Assembly: GCA_041662445.1 (NCBI GenBank)
Contig: JBAZSL010000001.1
Location: 1-64,000, forward strand
Direction of reading: 5' to 3'
Length of the DNA: 64,000 bases
Source: UASB124 sp041662445
GTDB lineage: Bacteria; Babelota; Babeliae; Babelales; RVW-14
This document shows, piece after piece, positions 54,289 to 63,031 of this stretch. Position numbers and translations under genes: made by a program. The notes beneath the pieces were generated by a model. It saw only the letters and a program-made list of their open reading frames with translations. It had not been told where the DNA came from and ran no database searches. The stretch's first letter is position 1. Each line of letters starts with the position of its first letter.

Positions 54289-55032
54289 ATGAGCAGATTC
54301 GGTAAGAAATTCATAATTTCAGTTCTTGTTTTGGAGAGCTTGCTGTCGTTTGATGGGCATTGGCTATGTGCCAAAGAGTGGTGGAAAAAAGTAGCGAGTT
54401 GTGTTGTTCGCAATCCGTTTAATAAAAACTTTTTATTGCATAATCCGCTCAAGCCCCTGACCAAGATTGTTCAAGGTCCCAATGTATTTGTGCCCATTGA
54501 TCCTCTTGATTTTAAAGAGGGTATTTACCAGGACAATTTTTATGTAGTACAAGAGGGGGCTTTATATCGTTCTGGCCAGCTCTCTGGTGATGCTCTTGAT
54601 TCTTACATCAAGCTGTATGGCATAAAAACCATTATCAATCTACGAGGCAAACATTCCGATCAGCAGTGGTGGGTTGATGAAAAAGCTTCGGCAGATCGCA
54701 ATAATGTTGTGTTGCTTGATATTCCAACGAGTGCTTGTACGTTGACGAGCAAAAAACACATCGGAGCGATTCTTGATGCGTTTGACCATGCCCCACGGCC
54801 ACTATTAGTGCACTGCCGTGCTGGCGTTGACCGCACGGGCGAAGTTGCGGCTCTGTGGGCGATGGACCAGCAGGCAAAAAGTACAGCCGATGCCCTCGAT
54901 GAATTGTCGTTTTGGCACCGTCATAGCGAACTACTGTATCCGGCAAAAGATTTTTTGATCAAAATCTGGCGTGGTCGTGAGTGGTTCTATAACGAATACG
55001 ATCCAAATAATTATCCGCAGTTCAAGTCCTGA
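54289..55032 (+). CDS. Exported dual-specificity/tyrosine phosphatase-like protein (copy 2)
   Basis: 247 residues, tandem paralogue of copy 1, with a signal-like start (KKFIISVLVLESLLSF). P-loop VHCRAGVDRTGEVAALW near residue 180 matches the classical H-C-x-A-G-x-x-R-T pattern. The block WWKKVASCVVRNPFNKNF onward (54380-54540) is near-identical in DNA to copy 1 (53600-53760), and so is the C-terminal WRGREWFYNEYDP. ATG 54289 follows GGGGCGG; the upstream TTG is rejected. Confidence 0.84.
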   Translation: MSRFGKKFIISVLVLESLLSFDGHWLCAKEWWKKVASCVVRNPFNKNFLLHNPLKPLTKIVQGPNVFVPIDPLDFKEGIYQDNFYVVQEGALYRSGQLSGDALDSYIKLYGIKTIINLRGKHSDQQWWVDEKASADRNNVVLLDIPTSACTLTSKKHIGAILDAFDHAPRPLLVHCRAGVDRTGEVAALWAMDQQAKSTADALDELSFWHRHSELLYPAKDFLIKIWRGREWFYNEYDPNNYPQFKS

Positions 55033-55195
55033 TCTTCTCGAATGCTTGCTGCATCAGTATCCTCAAAAACTCGTGTTTAATGTTCTATTCAGTTAAAACA
55101 CACCCATATTGATGTTTTGTTGATAAAGCGCTATCGGTGATATACTTTACTCTCTCAGTTGCTTCAACAAATATGAGATGACGTGGAGAAGCTCG

Positions 55196-55522
55196 ATGCA
55201 CATAGTCACTGAAAAAATATCGCTGAGTGACGTGAAAACAATGTCGACAAAAATGTTCGGCAATTGGATGAAGGCTGTTGTTGATATTGAAAAAGAAATT
55301 ATGGTAGTTGACGCTGATCTTCACGCCGATGAGGAAGCGCTGCTTCTTGAAGGTGGGTCAGAACAACAGCCTTTGTGGGGTATAAATATTCACCCTGAAA
55401 AAATAGGCTCCGAAGATTTTATTATTTTGGCTATGCCGCAGCATTACAGCGAGGGCGGTAGGCACAAGTATATTAAACACGGCGAACAAACACATTACGA
55501 GGGTTGGGTGTATGACGTATAA
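55196..55522 (+). CDS. DUF5674 family protein
   Basis: 108 residues. The stretch MFGNWMKAVVDIEKEIMVVD then ADLHADEEALLLEGGS, and LWGINIHPE, match the DUF5674 family as I know it. Function is unknown. ATG 55196 follows GGAG. Its end overlaps the next gene by 11 bases, which suggests translational coupling. Confidence 0.75.
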   Translation: MHIVTEKISLSDVKTMSTKMFGNWMKAVVDIEKEIMVVDADLHADEEALLLEGGSEQQPLWGINIHPEKIGSEDFIILAMPQHYSEGGRHKYIKHGEQTHYEGWVYDV

Positions 55523-56237
55523 AATCAAAATCGCAACGACATTCACGTTTCTGGTTGGCTTCTATTGTTCTGCATACGCATATACGCGAGAAGATATCGC
55601 AAATATGCGCTCTGCAAGCGCTTTTGTATCGATGCTAATAGATGCCAGTGTTGCAGGTGCTGAGATCTCTGATCAAAGTCATATCGACACAAGTTTCCTT
55701 GTGCAGTTAGAAAAACAGGGTGTATTGCAAAACCTTCGTGCGTGTCCACGAACCATCAACGCGGTGCTAAGCGCGGCGCTTGAAAAAGATGAGTCAGTAT
55801 TGTGTTTGCAGTTATTGACCATTGCGGCACGGGCATGTAAAAAGCGGTTGATTGATTCTGATGATGAGCACGAACAAAAAGTATTGAAAGAAGTCCTCAG
55901 GCCCTTGGTTCCTAAAATCATCAACACCATTTTATTTGCTGCTATCAAGCAATTACTATCTGGTTCAGAAAGTGCAACAATCAGACGCGTTTTGCGTATC
56001 TTGATAGCCACGGCAACGCGGACGGCATCGCTTGTTATGTTAGATAGGCTGATTCCATCGTCGTATGGCGGATCGGTTGGTTTTGGTGGCGGGCAATTTA
56101 CAGTCAAATTAGAAAGACCAAAAACCTGGTCATCCAATGAAATCATTTTTGAAGCGTGTATCAATTTTCTAAAGGCAACGGTCATCGAAGTGCTTGGTGG
56201 CGTTGTTGCTGCAGGAATTCAAGAGACAAAAAAATAG
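55512..56237 (+). CDS. Exported protein of unknown function, paralogue of the 14.6-kb gene
   Basis: 241 residues with a signal peptide (ATTFTFLVGFYCSAYA) followed by AYTREDIANMRSASAFVSM. The core (NAVLSAALEKD, VLKEVLRPLVPKIINTIL, TIRRVLRILIATATRT) aligns with the 219-residue product at 14577-15236. A Gly-rich insertion (YGGSVGFGGGQF) is specific to this copy. No known family. ATG 55512 follows GAGGG. It overlaps DUF5674 by 11 bases. Confidence 0.65.
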   Translation: MTYKIKIATTFTFLVGFYCSAYAYTREDIANMRSASAFVSMLIDASVAGAEISDQSHIDTSFLVQLEKQGVLQNLRACPRTINAVLSAALEKDESVLCLQLLTIAARACKKRLIDSDDEHEQKVLKEVLRPLVPKIINTILFAAIKQLLSGSESATIRRVLRILIATATRTASLVMLDRLIPSSYGGSVGFGGGQFTVKLERPKTWSSNEIIFEACINFLKATVIEVLGGVVAAGIQETKK

Positions 56238-56406
56238 AAATTGCGCGTGTTGCGCACCATCGCTATCACCGGCAGCTGAAGCACCACGTTGGCAAACACC
56301 AGACGCGTAAGCATCGCATCAAATTCTTGCTCCTGCGAATCGCTCTGTGCCATGATCCGACATAGTGAAAATCAAATTGATCAAGATTTTTATGATGGGG
56401 ATAATC
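56238..56406 (+). promoter_or_regulatory. Conserved leader/promoter region of the ankyrin array (copy 1)
   Basis: Aligns with 62882-63031 in front of the third ankyrin gene. Shared blocks include GCTGAAGCA, and TGCCATGATC followed by GACATA. A promoter-like pair is TTGCTC (56327) and CATGAT (56351) with an 18-base spacer; the other copy has TTGCCT (62958) and CATGAT (62982) with the same spacer. Reading frames across it are not shared, so conservation is at the DNA or RNA level. Confidence 0.5.
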
Positions 56407-59400
56407 ATGGTGTCACGTATTATTTTTACCAGATTTATAACGGGTTTGTTCGTATGCACAATCGGTGTTGGTACGCTTGTGGGCATGAAGAAAGAAGAAA
56501 CGTTCCCTCTCATTGCAGCAGTTGAGCAAGGAGATATGGCCGCCGTCCAAGCATTAATTAGTGGTGACGCTGATATTAATAAGCAAGGCCCTGGTGGAAT
56601 GACGCCGCTCATGGTAGCACTGATGAGTGGTAATTTTGGAATATTTAACCTCTTGGTTGAAACAGGTAAAATCGATTTTGGGAAGAGAGATGAAAACGGT
56701 AACACCGTACTTGATCTTGCCATCAATAATCCCGACGTAACAAAACAATTTAGAGATCTGATCGCCACTGCAACCATAAATTGCAAGTATAGAAATTTGA
56801 TTATTTTACTCGATAACGGAGGTGAGCTGGCCGGTACATCAAATGCGGTACTTGGCGATCTAATTTCCGCGCTTAAAGACCAACATGCATTTGTCATTAT
56901 TACCGCCGAGCTATGGGATTATTTTTTGCGGGCAAAATATGTTACCGACGCAGGTGGTTTCATCGACGCACAACGACTTGTAAAAAAACAACAAGAGCAT
57001 TTGGATGGTTTGGAAATGTATAAAATTTGTCTTCATCCAAAACCACATATTCCGCCCGAAGACCAAAAAGCAGATTTTTATATTTTCAGCCCAACAACAT
57101 ACACAGAAATGTTACAAAAATATTCGACGCTTCCCCGTATCAAAGAAGAGCTCCTGCAAAGTGGATATGTTCAGAAAGCTAAAGCTGCTGCTCTTATCAA
57201 TGATCTTTCATATCTTGGCATAAACTTACCGCTAAAAGCCTATAAAGTACTCAAGCCATTCGATGAATGTGGTGAGCTGGGCAAAATTCTTAATAAATAC
57301 CCGCAATTGCCATTCGAATTGAGGACCACTATTGATGGCTTGAAAAATAGGCATGCCGCTCAGGAAGGTATAGCTGCTCTTGAGTTCACACTAAAAAAAC
57401 AAGAAGAAGATGTTAACCGTTACGCAGCAAACCGCGATCAAACACTGGGGCCAGATTTTTTGTTGTGTTTGCGGCGACTTCTTGTTTTCAAGGAGGCCCA
57501 AAAAGAGCTTGATCAATTGGTTGCTGGTGCGGTGAAATTACCTCACTACAATGTTTACCTACATGGGCACGGACATCTCTCAGAATTGCCGCCAGAAACA
57601 GACGCACTGATGTACCAAGCGCAACAGTTAGGATTTTGGCCCACAGGAGGCCTTGAAGTTGTACCAGAAAAAACATTTCATAAATTCAGAATGTGGCAAA
57701 AAACAATTAGCTCTCAACTTCTCCGCAAAGAGGCAATCGCCGCGCTTCCGAGCAATATTTTTGGTGAGATGCTGGAATGGTTTAATGGGGTTACTAATTT
57801 TCTCTTTGTTGCCACCTGCCATGCGGCATCGGCGCATCTTGTTTTGCCCTTTGTATTTATGTCGTCGCCGCACTTGCTCTCTTATACTATTGCGGTTAAA
57901 TCTCTTGTTGATGCCTCTAGTTATGTAAACGTACCGACAGTTCCAAGCGCTGATATTGGAAGTGTGAGCAACCTTGATTATGCACAATTTTTTGAAGGGG
58001 TAAGCGATTTTGCTTACTTCATAAAGATTCAAGAAAAATTCATTTTGTCTTCAGCGAAACCGAACAGTCCACCTGAGCCGAGAAACTATTTTGCCCGTCT
58101 TCTTAATTACGTTGGAAGTTTTTTGGACAGGCAGGGCAGAATAACCAAAGATCCTTCCGGTAGGGAAAGGGCTGAAAACACGCCTTGGATAAAATTGCCG
58201 GGTACAAATGATTGGCAAGTTGTTTCGCACATGGATGACCAGATAGTGGTTATTACTGAAACCATGATGAAGGTAATAGAGCAAGACAATTCTTTTGCCC
58301 AAGAAGTCAATCCAGAAACAGGGCAAAAAAGATTAGCCGCTATTTTTCAAAAAAGGCTTAACAAGGAAGAAGAAGAAAAAGAAATCCAAAAGAGACCAAT
58401 GCCGAGCAAAAAACCTGCAGGATGGTCTCATGCACGATGGACTGTATGGCGAAAAAGATGGGGCGAATGGGCAGAGACTGAAAAGTTTGGGTCATTGATG
58501 TTAGCGATTGTTGTAGGAAAACAACGCCTTGTGTTTGTTCCCGTTAGCCGTGTTCGTGTTCCGGTTCTTTTTTTGCCAGTACGTGACACCAAAACAATAG
58601 TTCCTCTGGCTGGTCCTGAAAGTTTTTTCGAAGGGACTGTCGTATCTTTTGAACAAATAATAACTCGAGATTTCTTTATCTATTTTCTCAACACTGTTGT
58701 GAAGTCTATAAATCCTTTAGTAGAAACCCCCAATAAGACGCTTATTTTGATTAACGATCTTGAATGCTGTAATGACATTTTCATTGGCCGCGATCAAAAA
58801 ATACATTTGCGGAACTGCATTGTTGTTTTTGGTCCATCCGATATGAAAGCCTGTGACGTTTATTTTACCTTTGATAACCAGCAGTTTGGTGTTAAACGAA
58901 GCGGGAAAGATAAACCCTTCACTGCCGGAGATGTTAAGGAGATTCCCCAGATTGCAACGATGCTTGCTGATGCAATAACGGATCATAATCCCGGATTAAT
59001 CGGTGCGCTTGTTAAGACTAATCCATATATGCGAGATCCGTCTGGTAAGACTGCACTTATGGTGGCGGCAGAACACGGCTGTATTTCTGCGGTGAGGGAT
59101 CTTGTAAAAAATCATGCAGATCTCATTAATCAACGAACCGATAGTGAAGGCTGGACGGCTCTTATGTCGGCAGTGCTTCATGAGCATGCTCTGATTGTTC
59201 AAATGCTTCTTGACGTTGGAGCCGATGCAACATTGTACACAAATGGAGGGGTATCAGCATTGGATCTGGCACATACCCCAGAAATCAGTCGTCTCATCGA
59301 GAATGCAGTCAAAAAACAGGAAGCTGTTTGGTCTCCAGGTTTCAAAAGATTCCAGAGACAAGCCCAAAAGAAAGCGTTAAAGATGGAGCAACAAAGTGTT

Positions 59401-59547
59401 GCCCGCAATGTATGGAAACAAGCGCAAGCTGGCGCGAAGTTCGATATAGAGAGCATTATTAAGGCGCAACTTATGGGCTTTGATATGTTGATACAAAGGC
59501 TTGTCCAAGAACGGGCTACAGAGAAGAAGCCTGCGGCACCCTTTTAA
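56407..59547 (+). CDS. Giant exported ankyrin protein with a putative caspase-like core (copy 1)
   Basis: 1046 residues. Signal-like N-terminus (FTRFITGLFVCTIGVGTLVGM), then ankyrin-type repeats (GGMTPLMVALMSGN and around residues 30-110). A unique core of about 750 residues follows, including YRNLIILLDNGGEL, NVYLHGHGHL (His388) and LFVATCHAASAHLVLPFVF (Cys471), RNYFARLLNYVGSF, and WIKLPGTNDWQVVSHMDDQ. Ankyrin repeats return near the end (GKTALMVAAEHGC, GWTALMSAVLHEH), and the tail is MEQQSVARNVWKQAQAGAKF. GHG and TCH fit a clan CD His/Cys dyad, by inference. GGGGATAATC before ATG 56407 supports the start. Confidence 0.7.
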   Translation: MVSRIIFTRFITGLFVCTIGVGTLVGMKKEETFPLIAAVEQGDMAAVQALISGDADINKQGPGGMTPLMVALMSGNFGIFNLLVETGKIDFGKRDENGNTVLDLAINNPDVTKQFRDLIATATINCKYRNLIILLDNGGELAGTSNAVLGDLISALKDQHAFVIITAELWDYFLRAKYVTDAGGFIDAQRLVKKQQEHLDGLEMYKICLHPKPHIPPEDQKADFYIFSPTTYTEMLQKYSTLPRIKEELLQSGYVQKAKAAALINDLSYLGINLPLKAYKVLKPFDECGELGKILNKYPQLPFELRTTIDGLKNRHAAQEGIAALEFTLKKQEEDVNRYAANRDQTLGPDFLLCLRRLLVFKEAQKELDQLVAGAVKLPHYNVYLHGHGHLSELPPETDALMYQAQQLGFWPTGGLEVVPEKTFHKFRMWQKTISSQLLRKEAIAALPSNIFGEMLEWFNGVTNFLFVATCHAASAHLVLPFVFMSSPHLLSYTIAVKSLVDASSYVNVPTVPSADIGSVSNLDYAQFFEGVSDFAYFIKIQEKFILSSAKPNSPPEPRNYFARLLNYVGSFLDRQGRITKDPSGRERAENTPWIKLPGTNDWQVVSHMDDQIVVITETMMKVIEQDNSFAQEVNPETGQKRLAAIFQKRLNKEEEEKEIQKRPMPSKKPAGWSHARWTVWRKRWGEWAETEKFGSLMLAIVVGKQRLVFVPVSRVRVPVLFLPVRDTKTIVPLAGPESFFEGTVVSFEQIITRDFFIYFLNTVVKSINPLVETPNKTLILINDLECCNDIFIGRDQKIHLRNCIVVFGPSDMKACDVYFTFDNQQFGVKRSGKDKPFTAGDVKEIPQIATMLADAITDHNPGLIGALVKTNPYMRDPSGKTALMVAAEHGCISAVRDLVKNHADLINQRTDSEGWTALMSAVLHEHALIVQMLLDVGADATLYTNGGVSALDLAHTPEISRLIENAVKKQEAVWSPGFKRFQRQAQKKALKMEQQSVARNVWKQAQAGAKFDIESIIKAQLMGFDMLIQRLVQERATEKKPAAPF

Positions 59548-59572
59548 CGCAATAACGGTGATGGAGATGATC

Positions 59573-62500
59573 ATGGTATCGCGTACTATTTTTACCAAAA
59601 TCGTAACGAGCATACTCATTTGTTGCTTTGTTGTCGGAACACTTGAAGGGATGAAAAAAGGAAAAAAAGATAAATTGTTTGACGCGATTTTGTTGAAAAA
59701 TTCTGCTGCTGTTTCTGAACTAATTACGCGGGGTGTTGATGTTAATGTACGAGACAGAAATGGTTGGACCCCGCTCATGTTGGCCACATGGCGTGATGCG
59801 GGTGACATTGTTGAAAAGTTGCTTGCTGCAGGCGCTGATGTAGAAATGCAAAGTCCATTGGAAATAACAGCTCAGGAGTATGTAAAGAGCGAAAAAGTCG
59901 GTCAGTTAATCAAGAATGCGCTGGATAAAAAATATGCACGACTCGATAAGGAGTATGCCCCAAGACGCTGCCTTTATAGAAATTTGATTATTATTATCCA
60001 CGATGGGAGTGAGTTGGCAAAAGACGCAGGCTCAGGGATCATGCTCGGAGATTTTATTTCCGCACTCGAGGAAGCGTGCGCATTTATTCTCATACCCTCT
60101 GCAATGTGGGATTATTTTTTGCATGCCACCGTTAAAGGGACAAAAATCGCAGCAAAAGAGCTTTTCAATCCAGAACAATGGGATGTGTATAAAATTTGTC
60201 TCAATCCAGCTAAAAACATTACCCCCAAAGAACAGCAGGCAAATTTTTATATTTTCTGTCCCAAAAAATATACGGAACAGTTACAGTCAAATTCAACAAT
60301 TCAAAGTATCAAGCAAGCCATCCAAATAATCCCAGGTCCAATAGATCCGAAAATTGCGCCTGACATTGAAGCCATCAACGCACTTTCTGATCTTGGGATA
60401 AATGTATCGGAACAATATAAGGTTTCAGACCCTTTTAGGGAATGTGGTGGGCTGGGCAAGATTCTTAAGCCATATGAGCAGGAGAAAAAAGCTCTCGAAG
60501 AAGAGCAAAAAAGAATGGGGGAGAGCCAAGATCTTACCAAGAGGTTAACTATAGTTGAATTGGAACAGAAAATAGCGATTATTGAGTATGCTATAAAAAA
60601 TCTAGACAAAACTTTTGGGGTGAACCTCTTACGGTGTTTAGAGCAAATCCTCTCGTTAAGGACTGCAAAGGCGGCTCTTTCAAACCTTGAAAGTTATTTT
60701 GAAAACAACGAAAAAGTTCATGCTGCGCTTGGTGATGCAGAACTAATTTTGCCTCAATACAACGTGTATATCGATGGGCATGGTGAAGAAACCAAACCGC
60801 CAGCCCAGGTTGATTTTCTGATAAACCGCTTGGAAAATTTGCTGGATCGCGCCAAAGCATTGGGCTACTGGCCATCAAATTGGAAGATTCAACTTTCATC
60901 CACCGAAATTGCGCATTTAACAGAAGCAACAGATGTGGAAAAGCATAAAGAGCTCACAGCAAAAGAGAAAGAAGCTGTTTTCGGAAAACGAGAAAAAACT
61001 CGACCTGTTGAGCAAAAATTCAAAAAAGAGAGTGAACATTTCAATGCGGAACAGGAAGTGATAGGAGCAATATCTGATTTGGGGAAGGTTGCAGCGCTCC
61101 CCATTAATGTATTCAGCAAAGTTCTTGAACTTTTCAATGGGGTCGCCAATTTGCTGTTTTTTTCAACATGCCATGGTGGAGGGGCACATCTTGTCCTGCC
61201 CTTTGTATTTATGTCTGCGCCTCAATCTCTTTCCTATACACTTGTCAACGGGGCTCTTCTTGATGTACCTGTGACAGGATTATTACCAAATATATCTGAA
61301 TTAAAGCACGAAGATGGCGCCCAAATTGGAGCAGCGAAATATTCTGTTGTCACAAAGATTAAGTTCAGAAAATTTTTTGATGGCATAAGCGATTTTGCCA
61401 CTTTCGTAAGAAATGAAGAGAAAAAAATCGAAAAAACAGGACCTAAAAACTATTTTGCTCGTCTCCTCAATTACGGTGGAACTTTTTTGGGGCCACAAGG
61501 CGAAATAAAACGACCGGAAAATATGCCCTGGATAAAATTGCCAGGACCAACTGATTGGCACGTTGTATCTTACATGGATGATCAAGCGTTAGTTATTACT
61601 GATGTGATGGTACGGGCAAAAGAGCTAGAAAAAAAAATTGTTGAAAAGAAGCCATTAAAACCTGCATCAAGCATATTAACAGAAGGCGCCAAAGCACGTC
61701 TCATGGAATTACCATCCGAAATATCTGCATTAGAACACAAAATTGCATTAGAACCGCAAGAAGAAATAAAAAAGAAGCTCGTATTGGAGTTTCAAGAAAA
61801 GCAACGTCAATTAGAAAAACTTAGTGACTTATTGGGCATATCCAAAGAAGAAGTGTTAACGGTCGAACACGAAAAAATGACGCCTAGGCAATTAGCTGCT
61901 TGGCGAAAGAAGTGGGGTGTATGGGAAAAGAAGAGAAAACAACTTGAGCCATCTTCCGATGCTATCATCGATGCATCACAAAAAAAGTATATTTTTGCCG
62001 CAACCAACGATATTCGATTAACAATCAAATTCGGGCACACCCAAAGCACCAAGGCGATAATTCCCACAGCAATGCCCGAGCGCTTTTTCGATGCCAATGT
62101 CATATATTTTGAGGGCATGGAATCTGATGATCCATTCGCCACATTTTTTAATCTGGTTTTGAATCCGAAGGAACCATTGGTTGCAACACCCCCAAAAACA
62201 ATTTTCTTCATTAAGAATCTTACATGTAAAAATGATTTTCCCAGCAAAGTATCATCTTTGCCAGCCGATGCGCGTATTACGTTAGATAATTGTATGGTTG
62301 TCTTCGATGCTTCCCTATTGTCCGATTATGCTTTTTATTTTTCGTACAAGGGCAAACATTTTTGTCTTAAACGAGAAGATGATTCTTTTAAAATTGAAGA
62401 GTTCTCTTTGGATAAGGCGCTTAGGCGGGCGGTCGTGTATGGAAGAACAAATATAGTTAAGCTTTTAATTAAGGCTGGCGCCAACATTAATGCAAAAGAT

Positions 62501-62881
62501 ATTGGTTATACGGCCCTTGGATATGCCGCAACTTTGGGGCGTATCCATATCGTAGCATTCCTGCTCAATGCTGGTGCCAATAAGGAATTAGATGTAGCAT
62601 TGAGAATCGCACATACCCCAGAAATCCGTCGTCTTATCGAGAATGCACTCGAAAAACAAAAGCCTGCACTACTCATGAGCTCACCAGGTTTCAAAAAAGC
62701 TCAGAAGAAAGCATTGCAGATGGAGCAACAAAGCGTTGCCCGCAATGTATGGAAACAAGCGCAAGCTGGCGCTAAGTTCGATATAGAAAGCATCATTAAA
62801 GCGCAGCTCATGGGCTTTGATACGTTGATACAAAGATTGCGGGAAAGCCCTGAAGAGAAGAAGCCGGCGGCGCCATTTTAG
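59573..62881 (+). CDS. Giant exported ankyrin protein with a putative caspase-like core (copy 2)
   Basis: 1102 residues, same architecture as copy 1: signal-like start (FTKIVTSILICCFVVGTLEGM), ankyrin repeats (GWTPLMLATWRDAG), YRNLIIIIHDGSELAKDAG, NVYIDGHGEE (His403), LLFFSTCHGGGAHLVLPFVF (Cys533), KNYFARLLNYGGTF, WIKLPGPTDWHVVSYMDDQ, a second ankyrin block, and the near-identical tail. The gap between His and Cys is about 48 residues longer than in copy 1 (a charged insertion). ATG 59573 follows GGAGATGATC. It lies 25 bases after copy 1 and is probably in the same operon. Confidence 0.7.
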   Translation: MVSRTIFTKIVTSILICCFVVGTLEGMKKGKKDKLFDAILLKNSAAVSELITRGVDVNVRDRNGWTPLMLATWRDAGDIVEKLLAAGADVEMQSPLEITAQEYVKSEKVGQLIKNALDKKYARLDKEYAPRRCLYRNLIIIIHDGSELAKDAGSGIMLGDFISALEEACAFILIPSAMWDYFLHATVKGTKIAAKELFNPEQWDVYKICLNPAKNITPKEQQANFYIFCPKKYTEQLQSNSTIQSIKQAIQIIPGPIDPKIAPDIEAINALSDLGINVSEQYKVSDPFRECGGLGKILKPYEQEKKALEEEQKRMGESQDLTKRLTIVELEQKIAIIEYAIKNLDKTFGVNLLRCLEQILSLRTAKAALSNLESYFENNEKVHAALGDAELILPQYNVYIDGHGEETKPPAQVDFLINRLENLLDRAKALGYWPSNWKIQLSSTEIAHLTEATDVEKHKELTAKEKEAVFGKREKTRPVEQKFKKESEHFNAEQEVIGAISDLGKVAALPINVFSKVLELFNGVANLLFFSTCHGGGAHLVLPFVFMSAPQSLSYTLVNGALLDVPVTGLLPNISELKHEDGAQIGAAKYSVVTKIKFRKFFDGISDFATFVRNEEKKIEKTGPKNYFARLLNYGGTFLGPQGEIKRPENMPWIKLPGPTDWHVVSYMDDQALVITDVMVRAKELEKKIVEKKPLKPASSILTEGAKARLMELPSEISALEHKIALEPQEEIKKKLVLEFQEKQRQLEKLSDLLGISKEEVLTVEHEKMTPRQLAAWRKKWGVWEKKRKQLEPSSDAIIDASQKKYIFAATNDIRLTIKFGHTQSTKAIIPTAMPERFFDANVIYFEGMESDDPFATFFNLVLNPKEPLVATPPKTIFFIKNLTCKNDFPSKVSSLPADARITLDNCMVVFDASLLSDYAFYFSYKGKHFCLKREDDSFKIEEFSLDKALRRAVVYGRTNIVKLLIKAGANINAKDIGYTALGYAATLGRIHIVAFLLNAGANKELDVALRIAHTPEIRRLIENALEKQKPALLMSSPGFKKAQKKALQMEQQSVARNVWKQAQAGAKFDIESIIKAQLMGFDTLIQRLRESPEEKKPAAPF

Positions 62882-63031
62882 CGCAATAACGGCTGAAGCA
62901 TCATGCTGGCAACTACGAGTGCGGCAGTACTGGAAGCATAAGCTTCGCGTCAAAGTGTTGCCTTCGTGATTCCGCTTATGCCATGATCTGACATACGTGT
63001 TAAAAGTTCAATCTTGTGAGGAAAGAAAGTT
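62882..63031 (+). promoter_or_regulatory. Conserved leader/promoter region of the ankyrin array (copy 2)
   Basis: Matches 56238-56406 in blocks; TTGCCT (62958) and CATGAT (62982) have an 18-base spacer. GAGGAAAGAAAGTT precedes the ATG. It suggests that the third ankyrin gene has its own promoter. Confidence 0.5.

Noticed and set aside
56156..56365. 69-residue basic open frame between the AYTRED gene and the first ankyrin gene
   Set aside because: The paralogous leader (62882-63031) does not keep this frame, so the conservation is not at the protein level.
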